Assembly: GCA_965240325.2 (NCBI GenBank)
Contig: OZ251244.1
Span: 372,001-436,000, forward strand
Origin: Rebecca billardiae RCC1528
Taxonomy: Eukaryota > Haptophyta
Length of the DNA stretch: 64,000 nt
Reading direction: 5' to 3'
Part shown: in pieces, positions 28,601-39,056 of the stretch
How positions within the stretch are numbered: the first letter of the stretch is position 1
How the letters are laid out: each line of letters opens with the position of its first letter
Notes under the pieces: model-generated
Told to the model about the DNA's origin: nothing
The model's input: only the letters and a program-made list of their open reading frames with translations
Databases searched by the model: none
Translations under genes and position numbers: made by a program

Positions 28601-31600
28601 GGTGAACAGGGGTGGGGAGGCGCGGCAGGGTGTGGGCTCGGTGCGCGCGCGCGCTCGCCGAGGCGCGCGTGGGGCGCCCTTGCCACAGCACAGCCGCGCT
28701 GCGCGCGCACACAGCCGCGCGCGCGCGCGCGTGCGCGCGCCTTTGAACTCGAACTGGCGCTTGAGCCCGACAGAGAGCGCGCCCAGCTGCAGCTGCACGA
28801 GCGGCGTGCTGCCGCCCAGCTCCTCCTCTGCACACCGGCGTGGGCGCGCGCGCGGGGGCGCGCGGGGTGCTCAGTGCGGCGCGGCGGCACGCGCTCCGCT
28901 CCGGCGCGCGGCTGGCCGCGCGCGCCACGGCTGGCGGCCCAGCACCGCTGCACGCGGCTGGCTTCAAAGCCCGCGCGTGCGCGCTGCGCCGCACCGCGCC
29001 GCGCGCGCCGCGCCCAGCCCGCGCCCAGCCCGCACCCAGCCCGCGCGGCGCGCGCCCATCGCCGTACCGATCTCTCGCTGCACCGTCGCCAAGTGCTGCG
29101 CGTGCATAGAGCGCTCAGCCTCGAGCGCGCGCGCTCGCTCCTCCTCCGCCCTCTCCGCGGCCGCGCGCGCGGCGGTGGGCGAGAGCACGCGCAGCTCGAG
29201 CGTGCCCGCCGGGCGGCCCGGCGCGCCGCGCAGCGCGCTCGCCAGCAGCCGCCGATCCGCCTCCGCGCGCCGCGTCAGCACCCCCGAGGGCGTGCGCAGC
29301 AGCAGCTCTGCAAGCTCGGCGCGCGCGCGCGCGGCGCGCGCGGCGGCGCGCGCGAGCGCCTGGGGCTCGGAGGCGTCGGCCGGGTCGGCGTGCACCTCGA
29401 CCGCGACGGTGGCCGGCTCGAGCCCGCGCTCGGCGCACGCGGCGTGCACGCAGCCGATCGCCGCCGCCGCCGCCTCGAGCGTCGCGCGCGCGGCCTCGGG
29501 CTCGGCAAAGCGCGTGCCATGCGATTCGAACACTACAGGCCGGAGCAGGCTCAGTCGGAGGCCTGATAGGTCAATCTCGACGACGTCGGCGGGGTGCTCG
29601 GCGGAGCCGGCGAGGCGCGCGTGCGCACGCAGCCGGCGGCGAGACGCCTGCTGCACGTCCCGCAGCGAGGTCGCGTAGCTCTGCTGCTCGGCGGCGAGCG
29701 CGGCCGTGTCGGCGGTCAGCCGCGCGCGCTCGGCCGCGGCCGCGCGCGCGCTCGCGGACGAGGCCGCTTGGTGCGCGCGCGCCTCGGCGGGCGTCATGAT
29801 GCGCACGTCGACGCGGCGCTCGAGGCGCACCGAGCCGCCCAGCCCCTTCACGCTCAGCCGCGCCTCCACGTCGCGCCGCGTCAGCCGGTTCGTCCCGTCG
29901 CGCAGCAGCGCGTCCTCCAGGTCCGCGGCGACGCGCGCCGCGCGCTGCTTGGAGAGCGCTTCGTTGTACTCGGCTGGCTCGCGGTTGGCGGTGTGCCCCT
30001 CGAGGGAGAGGTAGAGCGGCGAGAGGTCGTGCTCGGCGAGCAGCCCGTTGCAGCACGCCACCGCGCGCGCCAGCTGCGTCACCGTCTCGAGCCCCGCCTC
30101 GAGCGCGAGGTACTCCGCCGCGTCGCCCTCGAACTCAAAATGGCGCGTGAGAGACAAGCGCAGCGCGCCGAGCTCGGGTGCAATCAGCGGCGTCGACGCG
30201 CCGAGCCGGCGCTCGAGCTCGGGCTGCAGCGCGTCGAGGCGCCGCGCGTACGCGGCGGCCTCCTCCGCGTCCGCCCTCGGCGTCCGCGCCGCCGCGCCCT
30301 CGCCCTCGGCGTCGTGCTCGGCCGCGGCGGCCGAGCCCACGTCCTCCTCGTCCGCGCCGGCAGCGTCAATGACTTCCCCGCGCGAGACGGCGGCGCGGTG
30401 CGCGGCGGTCTCGCGCGGCGTCATGAGCACGACGCGCACCTCCTCGGACACGTCGTTCGCCGGCCCCGCCATCAACGCCACGCTCGTCCGCGGCGACGCG
30501 CGCGTCGCCATCGCGCGCATCGTCGCACCGTCCGGCGGCTGCGTTGCCCTGGAGGCGCCCACCAGAGACTCGGCCTCAGCGGGCGGCAGCGAGCGCGCCG
30601 GCGAGGCGAGGACGAGGTGGCGGACGAGCAGCGCGCGCAGCGCGGAGGCGCGGCGCCGCGCGAGCACGAGCGCGTGCCCGCCCGCCGTCTCCACCTCCTC
30701 GCCCTCCTCCGCCGCCGGCGCCACCTCCAGCCGCACCGACACAGTCCCGATCTCGGGGTGCATCTCGGCGAGGGAGATATTGAGGAGCAGGAGTGCGCGC
30801 GCCACGCTGTGCATGGTGCGCTCGGCGGCGGGCGGGTTGAGCAGCTCGGCGCGGCCGCGCACGAAGGCGGGCACGGCGGCGCGGCGCAGCCCGAGCTGCA
30901 GCGCGCCGAGCTGCGAGAGCGACACCGCGCTCTGTATCCCCTCCGCGTCGGTCTGACGGCCGACCGCGAAGCGCAGCAGCGACTGCTTCGTGCCCAGCTC
31001 GCGCCCAAAGCGCGCGCGCTCCTCGGCGGCGCGGCGCGCCTCGTCGAGCTCGAGCGTGCGGCGCACCTCCTCGTCACGCAGCCCGTGCTCGCGGTCGAAC
31101 GCCAGCCGGTCCTCCAGCGACGCGCGCAGCGCCGAGGCGAAGCTGGAGACGTCGAGCAGCGGCTCAGGCTTGGCGTCCGCGGCCGCGCCCGCCGCCGTCG
31201 GCCCCGGCTGCACGACGGCGGCGGTGCGCCCGAGCGCGGCGAAGAGCGCGTCGGTGCGCGAGGCGAGCGACTCGCCGCCCACGCGCGCGAGCGCGCGGCG
31301 CACGTCCGTCGCCGGCAGCCGCCCGTCCCGGTCCTCGTCGTACATGGAAAAGGCGTGCTGCACCGACGTCTCGAGCGACATGCCGGTCGCGCACATGCGG
31401 AGGTAGATCTGGAGGAAGTCGGCGCGGGAGAGCTTGATCGAGCGGAGCACGCGCGGGTCCACCAGGTCGACGAGCTCCTCCTCGCTCACGGTGAAGCCGC
31501 ACACCGAGAGCGCGCTCGGCAGCTCGGCCGTGTGCAGCACGCCCTGCTTCTCGATCACCTGCCACGCAGCCTCGAACTCGGCCTCGAGCTCGGGCGGCAT

Positions 31601-31690
31601 CGTGCCGTCGGGGAGGAGCTCGTCGTACGGCGCGATCGGCCCGCGCGCGAGCGGGCGCTGCGACCGCGACGAGCCGGTGCCGCGGCGCAT
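25651..31690 (-). CDS. EF-hand / four OmpA-like / two FABP-like domain protein
   Basis: Seven exons on the minus strand: 31690-29068, 28827-28741, 28571-28177, 28052-27701, 27542-26181, 26042-25916, 25792-25651, totalling 1695 aa with every phase consistent. All introns are GT-AG except 28740-28572, which reads GC-AG. Order: a calmodulin-like helical region with one EF loop (DEDRDGRLPATD, about 113-125); OmpA-like domains at about 253-422, 507-632, 710-835 and 885-1045, each ending V-x-I/L-M/S-T/S-P-x-E. Domains 2 and 4 have the classic EGHTANRE...YN/FN..LS..RA segment. Next are FABP/lipocalin-like domain 1 (about 1087-1230; FRGSWQLSSS), five alternating 40/51-residue repeats (about 1306-1526) and FABP-like domain 2 (about 1538-1680; FAGVWVLVGSSNFDEYL). 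No TM or signal peptide, so probably cytoplasmic. A lipid-binding scaffold is inference. Confidence 0.85.
26405..27085 (-). repeat. coding tandem repeats between the FABP-like domains
   Basis: Five units in exon 5 of the multidomain gene, in the order A-B-A-B-A. All contain SLPVSDLEVPKVPDPKGG-type sequence and RTPKTGREY. A units end TRSRAERERKEAA and B units end VRRKSERE plus a Gly/Ala-rich spacer. The A+B dimer (about 270 bp) appears duplicated as a block, since like units resemble each other more than their neighbours. Confidence 0.85.
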
Positions 31691-32135
31691 GGCTCCGCGC
31701 GCTGCGCCGCGCAGTGGGGTGCCGCCGCCACAGGCCACAGCCGCCTGATTGTCTCAGCGAGCAGCCAGCCCTGCTGCAGGAGTGCTCGGCTGCTTGTCAG
31801 GAGCTTTTTGCGGGGGTATTTCGAGCGAGGATTTCTCGCGAGACGTGAAAACTGGTCGCTCGCGGCTCGGGACGCACGCACGGCAGCGGCGGGCGGCCCC
31901 CCCGGCCGCGCACCCTTGGCATCTTTCTCCCAACCTCATGAACTGTCAAGTGCCGTTTTCTCCGATGATCGCGAGAATCCAAGAATTCCAGCCCTCTTGC
32001 GCATGCTGGATCTCCAGAAAATGATGATCATGACCGACGAAACAAACCAGAAGGAGCTGTCTTGAAAAGCAGGCCAAGGCCGTCATCGTGGCAGCAAGTT
32101 GAAGTGGCAGGCAGGCAGGAGCGCCACCAGCGCAA
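31691..32135. promoter_or_regulatory. divergent upstream region of the multidomain and tubby genes
   Basis: A 445-bp gap separates two divergent ATGs. It is notably less GC-rich around 31960-32060 (CCAGAAAATGATGATCATGA). No core promoter motif was assigned. Confidence 0.35.
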
Positions 32136-33885
32136 ATGATGCGGGGGGGCTCGCCCGGCGAGCCCACGGACGGCCCGTCGCCACCGCCCGGGCCGTTGCG
32201 GCGGGACAGCGAGCCGCCGCGCCGCCCGCCACTCCCGCCGGCGATCCGTCCGCCCGCCAGAGGCCCGGAGGCCAACGGCAGCCACGCGGTGCCTTTGGGC
32301 GTGCGCGCGCTCTCGCATCCGGAGTCGCCTGTCATCTCGCCCGAGGTGCTGCGGGCAGCGCAGCAGCCGCTCAACGGGCCGCACCTGACGATCACGGCGC
32401 CACTCTCGCAGCTGCAGCTCAACCGCTCGGGCTCCGCCTCGCCCTCCGCGACGCTCCGCCCACCCGGCTTCGACGAATCCCCGCGCACGAGCGTCGCGTC
32501 GGGCTCGCAAGGCGGCTCGTACTATGGCGCCGACTCTCCGACGTACCGGCCGATCCAGCCGTACGACTGGGCGTCGCCAGCCGGCTCGGCCCGATCGTAC
32601 CCGCCCTCCGGCCCGCCCTCGGGCCCGCCCTCCGGCCCGCCCTCGGGCCCGCCCTCGCGCATCCCCACGCAGCGCTCCATCGAGGAGTTCACGTCAGAGC
32701 CGGGGCAGCAGTTCGCGCCGCGCTCGCCGGCGCACAGGCGACCGCCGTACGACGACGGCGGCGAGGTCGTCATAGATATCAGCCCGACGTACAACCCGTA
32801 CATCAACCACTTCGCCAGGTGCGCGCGCTGCGGCGCGTTTGTGCGCGCCCGCACCCGCCTCCTCACGCGCTCTCGGCCGCCCGCCCGCCCGCGCTGTCGC
32901 CCGCGCGCCGCCGCGCAGCCCCGCGCCAAACGACGGTCGCGTGGTGCGCTGCACCGTGGTGCGCACGCGTGGCAAGAAGAAGCAGGTCACGTACCGCCTC
33001 CTCACCGAGAGCGGCGACGAGCTGCTCACCGCCGTGCGCAAGTACGACGACTTCGCCATCGGCATGACGTCGTCAGAGAGCCTCATCGGCAGCGTCGACC
33101 GGAGCGCGGGTACGCCGGGCGGCGGCGGCAGCAGCGGCGGACATCCGGACTACAAGAAGTGGCAGAAGCAGTGCTTCTCGCTGCTGCGCTGCCCCGCCGA
33201 CGACGCCGAGTCGCGCGTCTACCTCGCGTACAACGCCGCGCACAACGGCAAGGAGCTCGCGCCGACAGGCGAGCCTCTGATGGCCCTCACGCACGGCACG
33301 CTGGTCGCGTCGATGCATCTGCCCCAGGTGAACACGATGCGCGTCGCTTTCCCCGACCCGGATGCGGGCTCGCCGCTGTGCAGCGCGAGCTACCTCACCG
33401 CGTCGCTGCACAGCATGGAGGAGGCCGAAGCCGAGGCGGCGGGCGACGTCGGCGGCTCGGGCAGCCGCGCGAGCACGCCGCCCTCCGACAGCCGGCGCGG
33501 CAGGCGGCCGCACTCGGTCGGCAACTTGCAGCAGGCGGTGGCCGGTGGGCTGGTCCTGCTCGAGAGCAGGGTACCCGTGTGGAACCAGCGGACCGAGTCG
33601 TACGTGCTCAACTTCCACGGGCGCGCGACGCTCGCCTCGTCCAAAAACCTGCAGCTCACGCCGTGGAAGCTCACGGAGACGCCGCTGCCCTCGCCGGCGC
33701 TCAGCGCGCACGACGAGGGCGAGGGCGACGGCAGCGCGTCGCGCCGCGCGCCCGGCCGCAGCGGCAACCGGATGCCCACGCTGCTGTATGGCAAGGTGGA
33801 CAAAGACACGTACAACCTCGACTACCAGTACCCGCTCTCGCCGTACCACGCGTTCCTCATCGCCGTCTCGGTCGCGGATTGGTGA
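32136..33885 (+). CDS. tubby-like protein
   Basis: Exons 32136-32818 and 32919-33885 with a 100-bp GT-AG intron give 549 aa. The N-terminal 225 residues are Pro/Ser/Gly-rich and disordered, with four SGPP repeats. The C-terminal tubby barrel runs from about residue 230: RCTVVRTRGKKK, YLAYNAAHNGKEL, VPVWNQRTESYVLNFHGRAT (near the diagnostic tubby signature), SSKNLQLTPW, then YGKVDKDTYNLDYQYPLSPY and HAFLIAVSVADW at the end. Tubby domains bind phosphatidylinositol 4,5-bisphosphate and in animals act in ciliary trafficking. Canonical tubby proteins end a few residues later (a conserved Cys-Glu terminus), so this one is slightly short. Its last 82 bp and the following 167 bp are block T1 of the downstream repeat array. 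Start at the first of two adjacent ATGs. Confidence 0.9.
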
Positions 33886-34153
33886 CGCTGGTGACGTACG
33901 GTCTAATGCAGGACGCAGGAGTGACCCGGACCGCAGATTGGCCCGCCTTAGTTGCCCCTTAAACTTTAAAGGCCCCTACTTAGGCTTATTAGTAACGCGG
34001 CGCCGCCGCAATAATAAATACAATATGTATACTAGTTATTAATCAAGAATTACCCGACTCCCTGGAGGGCGAGGGCGGCTTAATATAGACTATATAGTTA
34101 ATAATATATATATAGTTAATATATATATTAACTATAGTCAATCCGATCTAGCG

Positions 34154-34667
34154 AAGCTGAACGGCGCGGCTCGTATTGGGTTTTCGACGGAATCTTACCT
34201 GTAAAGAGTGTTTCCAATAGTGTCCGCCACGCCGCCAATAGTGTCCGCCACGCCGCCGCCGTGAAGAAGGTAAGCGGCGCTTACCTTCTTCACGGCGGCG
34301 GCGTGGCGGACACTATTGGAAACACTCTTTACAGGTAAGATTCCGTCGGAAACCCAATACGAGCCGCGCCGTTCTCCTTATACCTTCTTCACGGCGGCGG
34401 CGTGGCGGACACTATTGGAAACACGCTTCACAGGTAAGATTCCGTCGGAAACCCATACCAGCCGCGCCGTTTGCGGCCTACCGGAAAGTATTCACAGCCG
34501 CTCAGAAGTCCTAGTCTCAAAAATGACCCGAAGCCCCAGAAGGCGCCGCGTGAATAGTGCAATGCGACCAGGTGGGTACAGCTCTTCTTAAGGGAAACGG
34601 TTCGGTGCTCGCCGTCTCGCCTTAAGTCGAAATGTCCGAATCCCGGTGGCTGAAAATCCACCAGGTA
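34154..34667 (+). repeat. array block H1
   Basis: A large palindrome at about 34160-34372 with arms of about 95-105 bp (outer GGCGCGGCTCGTATTGGG, inner TTACCTTCTTCACGGC), followed by a third direct partial copy at 34379-34471. The inner repeat contains ACAGGTAAGATTCCGTCGG. A 91-codon frame is conserved in H1-H3 but starts with TTG, not ATG, and is read through the palindrome, so I do not call it a gene. Confidence 0.85.
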
Positions 34668-34754
34668 CCCGACTCCCTGGAGGGCGAGGGCGGCTTAATA
34701 TAGTTAATATATATAGTTAATATATATATTAACTATAGTCAATCCGATCTAGCG

Positions 34755-35001
34755 AGACACGTACAACCTCGACTACCAGTACCCGCTCTCGCCGTACCAC
34801 GCGTTCCTCATCGCCGTCTCGGTCGCGGATTGGTGACGCTGGTGACGCACGGTCTAATGCAGGACGCAGGAGTGACCCGGACCGCAGATTGGCCCGCCTT
34901 AGTTGCCCCTTAAACTTTAAAGGCCCCTACTTAGGCTTATTAGTAACGCGGCCGCCGCAATAATAAATACAATATGTATACTAGTTATTAATCAAGAATT
35001 A
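34755..35001 (+). pseudogene. array block T2: duplicated tubby 3' end
   Basis: Repeats the last 26 codons of the tubby gene (from DTYNLDY to the stop) plus its 3' flank through the TTTAAAGGCCCC segment. Without the upstream exons it cannot be a gene. Confidence 0.85.
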
Positions 35002-35061
35002 CCCGACTCCCTGGAGGGCGAGGGCGGCTTAATATAGACTATAGTTAATAATAATATATAT

Positions 35062-35946
35062 TATTGGGATTACCGCAAGCTCCGAGCGTCTCGAGCCCTG
35101 CTAAAAGCTCACCGCGCACGACAGGACGGACGCCACCGCGAGGATCACATGCCTCGCGATCTCATCAGCTCTCAAGCCTCTGAACCTGGCCCTTATTTCC
35201 GGCGCTCTTGCGCCGGGCCAAAACAGCGATCGAGCTCCGATCGCTCCTGGGCTCGGGGCGGTAGTATCATCGCCGTGCCGACTTACCCAGATTTTGCCGC
35301 GATCAGCCAATCGGCGATCGCACCGTCCGTCCTGTTGCCGCTCAACTTTGTACCACTGCTTCTCGTCCATGTCCGGTGCTGCTCACCTGCTTTCCTTGGA
35401 CAAATCCAGTGTACCAGCATGACGCCCGCGCTGCTCCGCGCTGCTCCGCGCTGCTCCGCGCTGCTCCGCGCTGCTCCGCGCTGCTCCGCGCGCTCCGCGC
35501 TGCTCCGCGCTGCTCCGCGCTGCTCCGCGCTGCTCCGCGCTGCTCCGCGCTGCTCCGCGCTGCTCCGCGCTGCTCCGCGCTGCTCCGCGCTGCTCCGCGC
35601 TGCTCCGCGCTGCTCCGCGCGCCCCGCGCTGCTCCGCGCTCCCGCGCCGCTGCGCCCGCGCTGCTCCGCGCTCGCGCGTCTGCTGCCGCGCGCGTCCTGG
35701 ACGCGCGCGCTGCCAGCCACTGCTCCGCAGCAGCTGCTGCCGCCGGCCCGCCTGATGCGGCGCCAGCCCTGACACCCCAGCGGCAACGCCATCTGCTGAG
35801 ATGCGTGCCCCAGACTGTGCCAGTTCATCCGCACTGCTGCTCTGCAGCAGCTGCGCCGCCGGTCTGCCTGCTGCAGCACCGGCCCTGACTCACCGCCGGC
35901 GACGCCATCTGCTGAGATGCGCGCCCCTGGCCTCGTCAGCTCAACA
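35062..35946 (-). repeat. 3' LTR (885 bp)
   Basis: Direct copy of 39057-39949. Contains about 18 copies of CTGCTCCGCG at 35431-35625, where the two LTRs differ. Confidence 0.85.
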
Positions 35947-35955
35947 CCCCCCCTC

Positions 35956-36455
35956 GACAGCCATAGCCGCGAGCGAGTAGCACCGCTCATCGCGCGCGCG
36001 TCGGGTGTCGCACACCATGATGGCGTCGACGTGCCACTCAAACGTAGCAGCGTCGTCCGTCGCCTTCGTCATGATGTCGGCGTGGTACATTGACCTCACG
36101 CCACGTACTCCGCCTCCGTCGAGCTCAGCTGGGCCATAACCTGCAGCCCGCTGCTGTGCCACGACACCGGCGATCCATTGTAGAAGACAATGATGCAGCC
36201 ACCCGTCGACCTCCACCCGGATTCCCCTGGGTTGTTAGACCAAACAGAGTCACCCAAAGTGAGCAAGTCGTCGAGCTCGTCAATCTCCGCGCGCTGGACC
36301 AACGCCTTGTCCGCGTCGGTCAGCCTCGCGCGCGCCGCTGCCTCTGGCAGCCGTATCCGCGTGCTCGCGTTCGTGCCGAATCGCTCGAGCCCGCCATCGA
36401 TCGCCTCTGCGACCCGCGGCAACCCGCCCGCATCTGCGCGGCGGTCCCGCGCCAA
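35956..36455 (-). pseudogene. copia-type RNase H / pol C-terminus remnant
   Basis: On the minus strand a frame ending near 36096 contains RSTGGCIIVFYNGSPVSWHS and LSSTEAEYVA, the hallmark end of Ty1/copia RNase H. A second frame continues with HADIMTKATDDAATF, which resembles the pol C-terminal VADIFTK motif. The roughly 60 residues normally between these motifs are missing and the frame changes, so the gene carries an internal deletion. No ATG or complete domain is present. Confidence 0.7.
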
Positions 36456-36539
36456 AGTTGCGCCGGTGGTATCTCATACCACCAGTGCGACTGCGCCCAT
36501 GGCGCGCCCGCACCGCCCCGATCGCCGGCCTGCGGCATC

Positions 36540-37540
36540 GGCGGCTGTGCGCCCGTGCGCCCGCGCTGCTGCGCCCGCGCTGACCCGCGCCCGCGCTGCT
36601 GCGCCCGCGCACCTGTGCTACGCGGCGACCCGCCAGCATCTGCTGCGGCCCCGCGCCGGGATTCCGTCGGCGGGATCCGACCCTGCCGACCCAGGCTGTG
36701 TCGCTGACGCGCCTGCTCCGCCACGCCCGCCCTGCGGCGTCGGCGTCGACGGCTGTGCGCACGCGCTGCTGCGCCCGCGCGCTGTTCCGCGCCTGCGCTG
36801 CCGCGCCCGTGCGCTGTTCCGCACCTGCGCTGCCGCGCCTGCGCGCTCCGCGCCCGCGCTGCTGCGCTCGCGCGCTGTTCCGCGCCCGCGCTGCTGCGCC
36901 CGCGCGCTGTTCCGCGCCCGCGCTGCCGCGCCCGCGCGCTGTTCCGCGTCCGCGCTGCCGCGCTCGCGCGCCGACGCCGACGCATCTGCGTCGCCGTCGT
37001 TCCTGACGTCGAACTCCGTCGCGTCGTCGTCACCGGCGTCGGCCGGCGGCTCGCCGCCGTCGCCGTCATCGTCCTGCGCCGCGCGGCGGCCCGCCAGCAT
37101 CTGCTGCGGCCCCGCGCCGTGATTCCGCCGGCGGTATCTGACCCTGCCGACCCGGCTGCGTCATCGACGCGCCTGTCCCGCCACGCCCGCCCTGCGGCGT
37201 CGGCGTCGACGGCTGTGCGCCCGCGCTGCTGCACCCGCGCTGTCCCGCGTCCACGCTGCTGCGCCCGCGCCCCGACGTTGACGCATCTGCGTCGTCGTCG
37301 TACCCGACGTCGAACTCTGTCGCGTCGTCATTCCCGGCGTCGGCTGGCTGCTCGCCGCAGTCGCCGTCATCCGCGCCCGCGCTGCTGCACCCGCGCTGTC
37401 CCGCGTCCACGCTGCTGCGCCCGCGCCCCGACGTTGACGCATCTGCGTCGTCGTCGTACCCGACGTCGAACTCTGTCGCGTCGTCATTCCCGGCGTCGGC
37501 TGGCTGCTCGCCGCCGTCGCCGTCCTCGTCCTCACCGTCG
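36540..37540. repeat. GC-rich tandem repeats inside the retroelement
   Basis: Includes many CCCGCGCTGCTGCGC-type units (36570-36970) and a 156-bp tandem duplication, 37220-37375 and 37376-37531, with a diverged third copy at about 36965-37065. On the minus strand the 156-bp unit encodes an acidic peptide (PADAGNDDATEFDVGYDDDA). Confidence 0.7.
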
Positions 37541-39056
37541 GCGTCACCGCCGACTGGACGATGTCCGCCGCTTACCGCGGCGCCGTCACCATCACCCACG
37601 TACGCGCCACCGTCAGGTGCGCCCAGCGACGAGTGCCCCCCCTCGACCAGGTCGGTCTCGTCGATGCGTACGTCACGCAAGTGAAGAGACGTCCGTCGTC
37701 TACACGACATACGTACCAGAGTACGTTGAAGCCACGGAGCTGCTCCGCGCGCGGCGCGCGCTGATCGCCGCCGCCGCTGCCTCCTCCGCCCTCGCAGCCA
37801 GTCGGTATCTCTCCGCCGTCTTGGCCGCCGCCACGATCCCCGCCGTCGCCACCGCCGCCTGAGCCAGGCGATGAGCTTCGTGCGTGGACGTGTGGGTGCC
37901 GCCGCCACCACCGGGCGTACGACCACCTGGTTCGGTGCGCCCAGCGCCGCCGAGCCACTGCCGCGCGCTGCTGCGCGCACACACGCCGCACCGGCGTCCT
38001 GCGCCGTGCGTGTGCTTCCGACGCCTCAGCGTCGGGTCCCCACCTGCCGCCGAATGATCTCGGCCCGCAGCATGGAATCGAGCTGAACCTCCCGGCGTGG
38101 GCCGAGTGCCATGCACTGCCCCGCCGTCACCCCGCACTCGCGCCTTGCGCGCGCGCGGATACCGCGACTCAAAGATCGCGCCAGCGCCGCCGTCTCGGCG
38201 GCACTGCCAGCTGCGCCTCGCGTCAGCTGCAGACGTAGTCTCGGCACCGCTGCGCCGCCCCGTCATGATCCCGCGCTCGCGCCTCGCGCGCGCGCGATTC
38301 CCGCGACTCAACAGTCGCGCCAGCGCCGCCATCTCGGTGGCACTGCCAGCTGCGCCTCGCGTCAGCTGCCGGCGTAGGACCAGTGCCAAGCACTGCCCGC
38401 CGCCGTAACGGCGCTCGTGTCGCCAGATTCCACCCGGACGATTCCGATAGATCCGGGTGTGCCAACCGCCGGACCTGTGTCCAGTCCGGTCGTGCCAGCC
38501 GTGCCAGCCGGACCGCAAAACCCAGTCCAGCTGCCAGCCGCCATCCGGTGCCCTAGACCACCGGACAGGTTGATGAGCCAGCCCCTCCGAGTAGATCGCC
38601 GAGCCCGCCGTCGCCGCCGTCAGCTGCCGTGCAGCCACCCGGCGCTCGGGGTGCGTGCTCGCGCCGATCGTGCCAGTAGCGCTGCTCAGTCATCCGCCGC
38701 TGCACGCAGTAGTTCTCCTGCACCAGCTGCATCCGCTCAGATCCAATCGTGAGCTTCCGGGAGGCTGTCGTGTCGGGCTCATCACCGACAGGTACTGTTC
38801 CTCCCAATCGACGCGAAGTTCCGCGTCCGGGCCATGCGCGGAGATGATGCCGATGATCCCTGGCATCGTAGCGCCATGCCCCATCGAGAGCGTCGCCAGT
38901 TTGCCCGCGCTCTCGGCCAGGAACCTCTGCTGCATTCCATGCGACGCCAGAGTTCCTCGTTCCGCCCATCCTGCAACCGCGGCCGCTCGTGCCCATCAGC
39001 CCAATCGATGAGAAAGGACAGTGCGGACAACTCCCTCCCTGGGGTTGCTGCGCGCA
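37541..39056 (-). other. retroelement leader/gag-like region, unresolved
   Basis: Lies just downstream of the 5' LTR in sense orientation. Minus-strand pieces such as SFLIDWADGHERPRLQDG and FLAESAGKLATLSMGHGATM look protein-like but sit in different frames. They might be decayed gag. A 139-bp period duplication is visible at about 38163-38375. No tRNA primer-binding site was recognised. Confidence 0.35.

Noticed and set aside
34316-34591. 91-codon frame conserved in all three H blocks
   Set aside because: It starts with TTG, runs through a palindrome and has internal repeats; conservation follows from recent duplication rather than selection.
35431-35625. Regular short repeats considered as a CRISPR array
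   Set aside because: Head-to-tail decamers without spacers, in a eukaryotic LTR element.
35376-35888. Frames with AAPRCSALLR repeats in both LTRs
   Set aside because: Simple translation of the CTGCTCCGCG decamer array; no non-repeat protein context.
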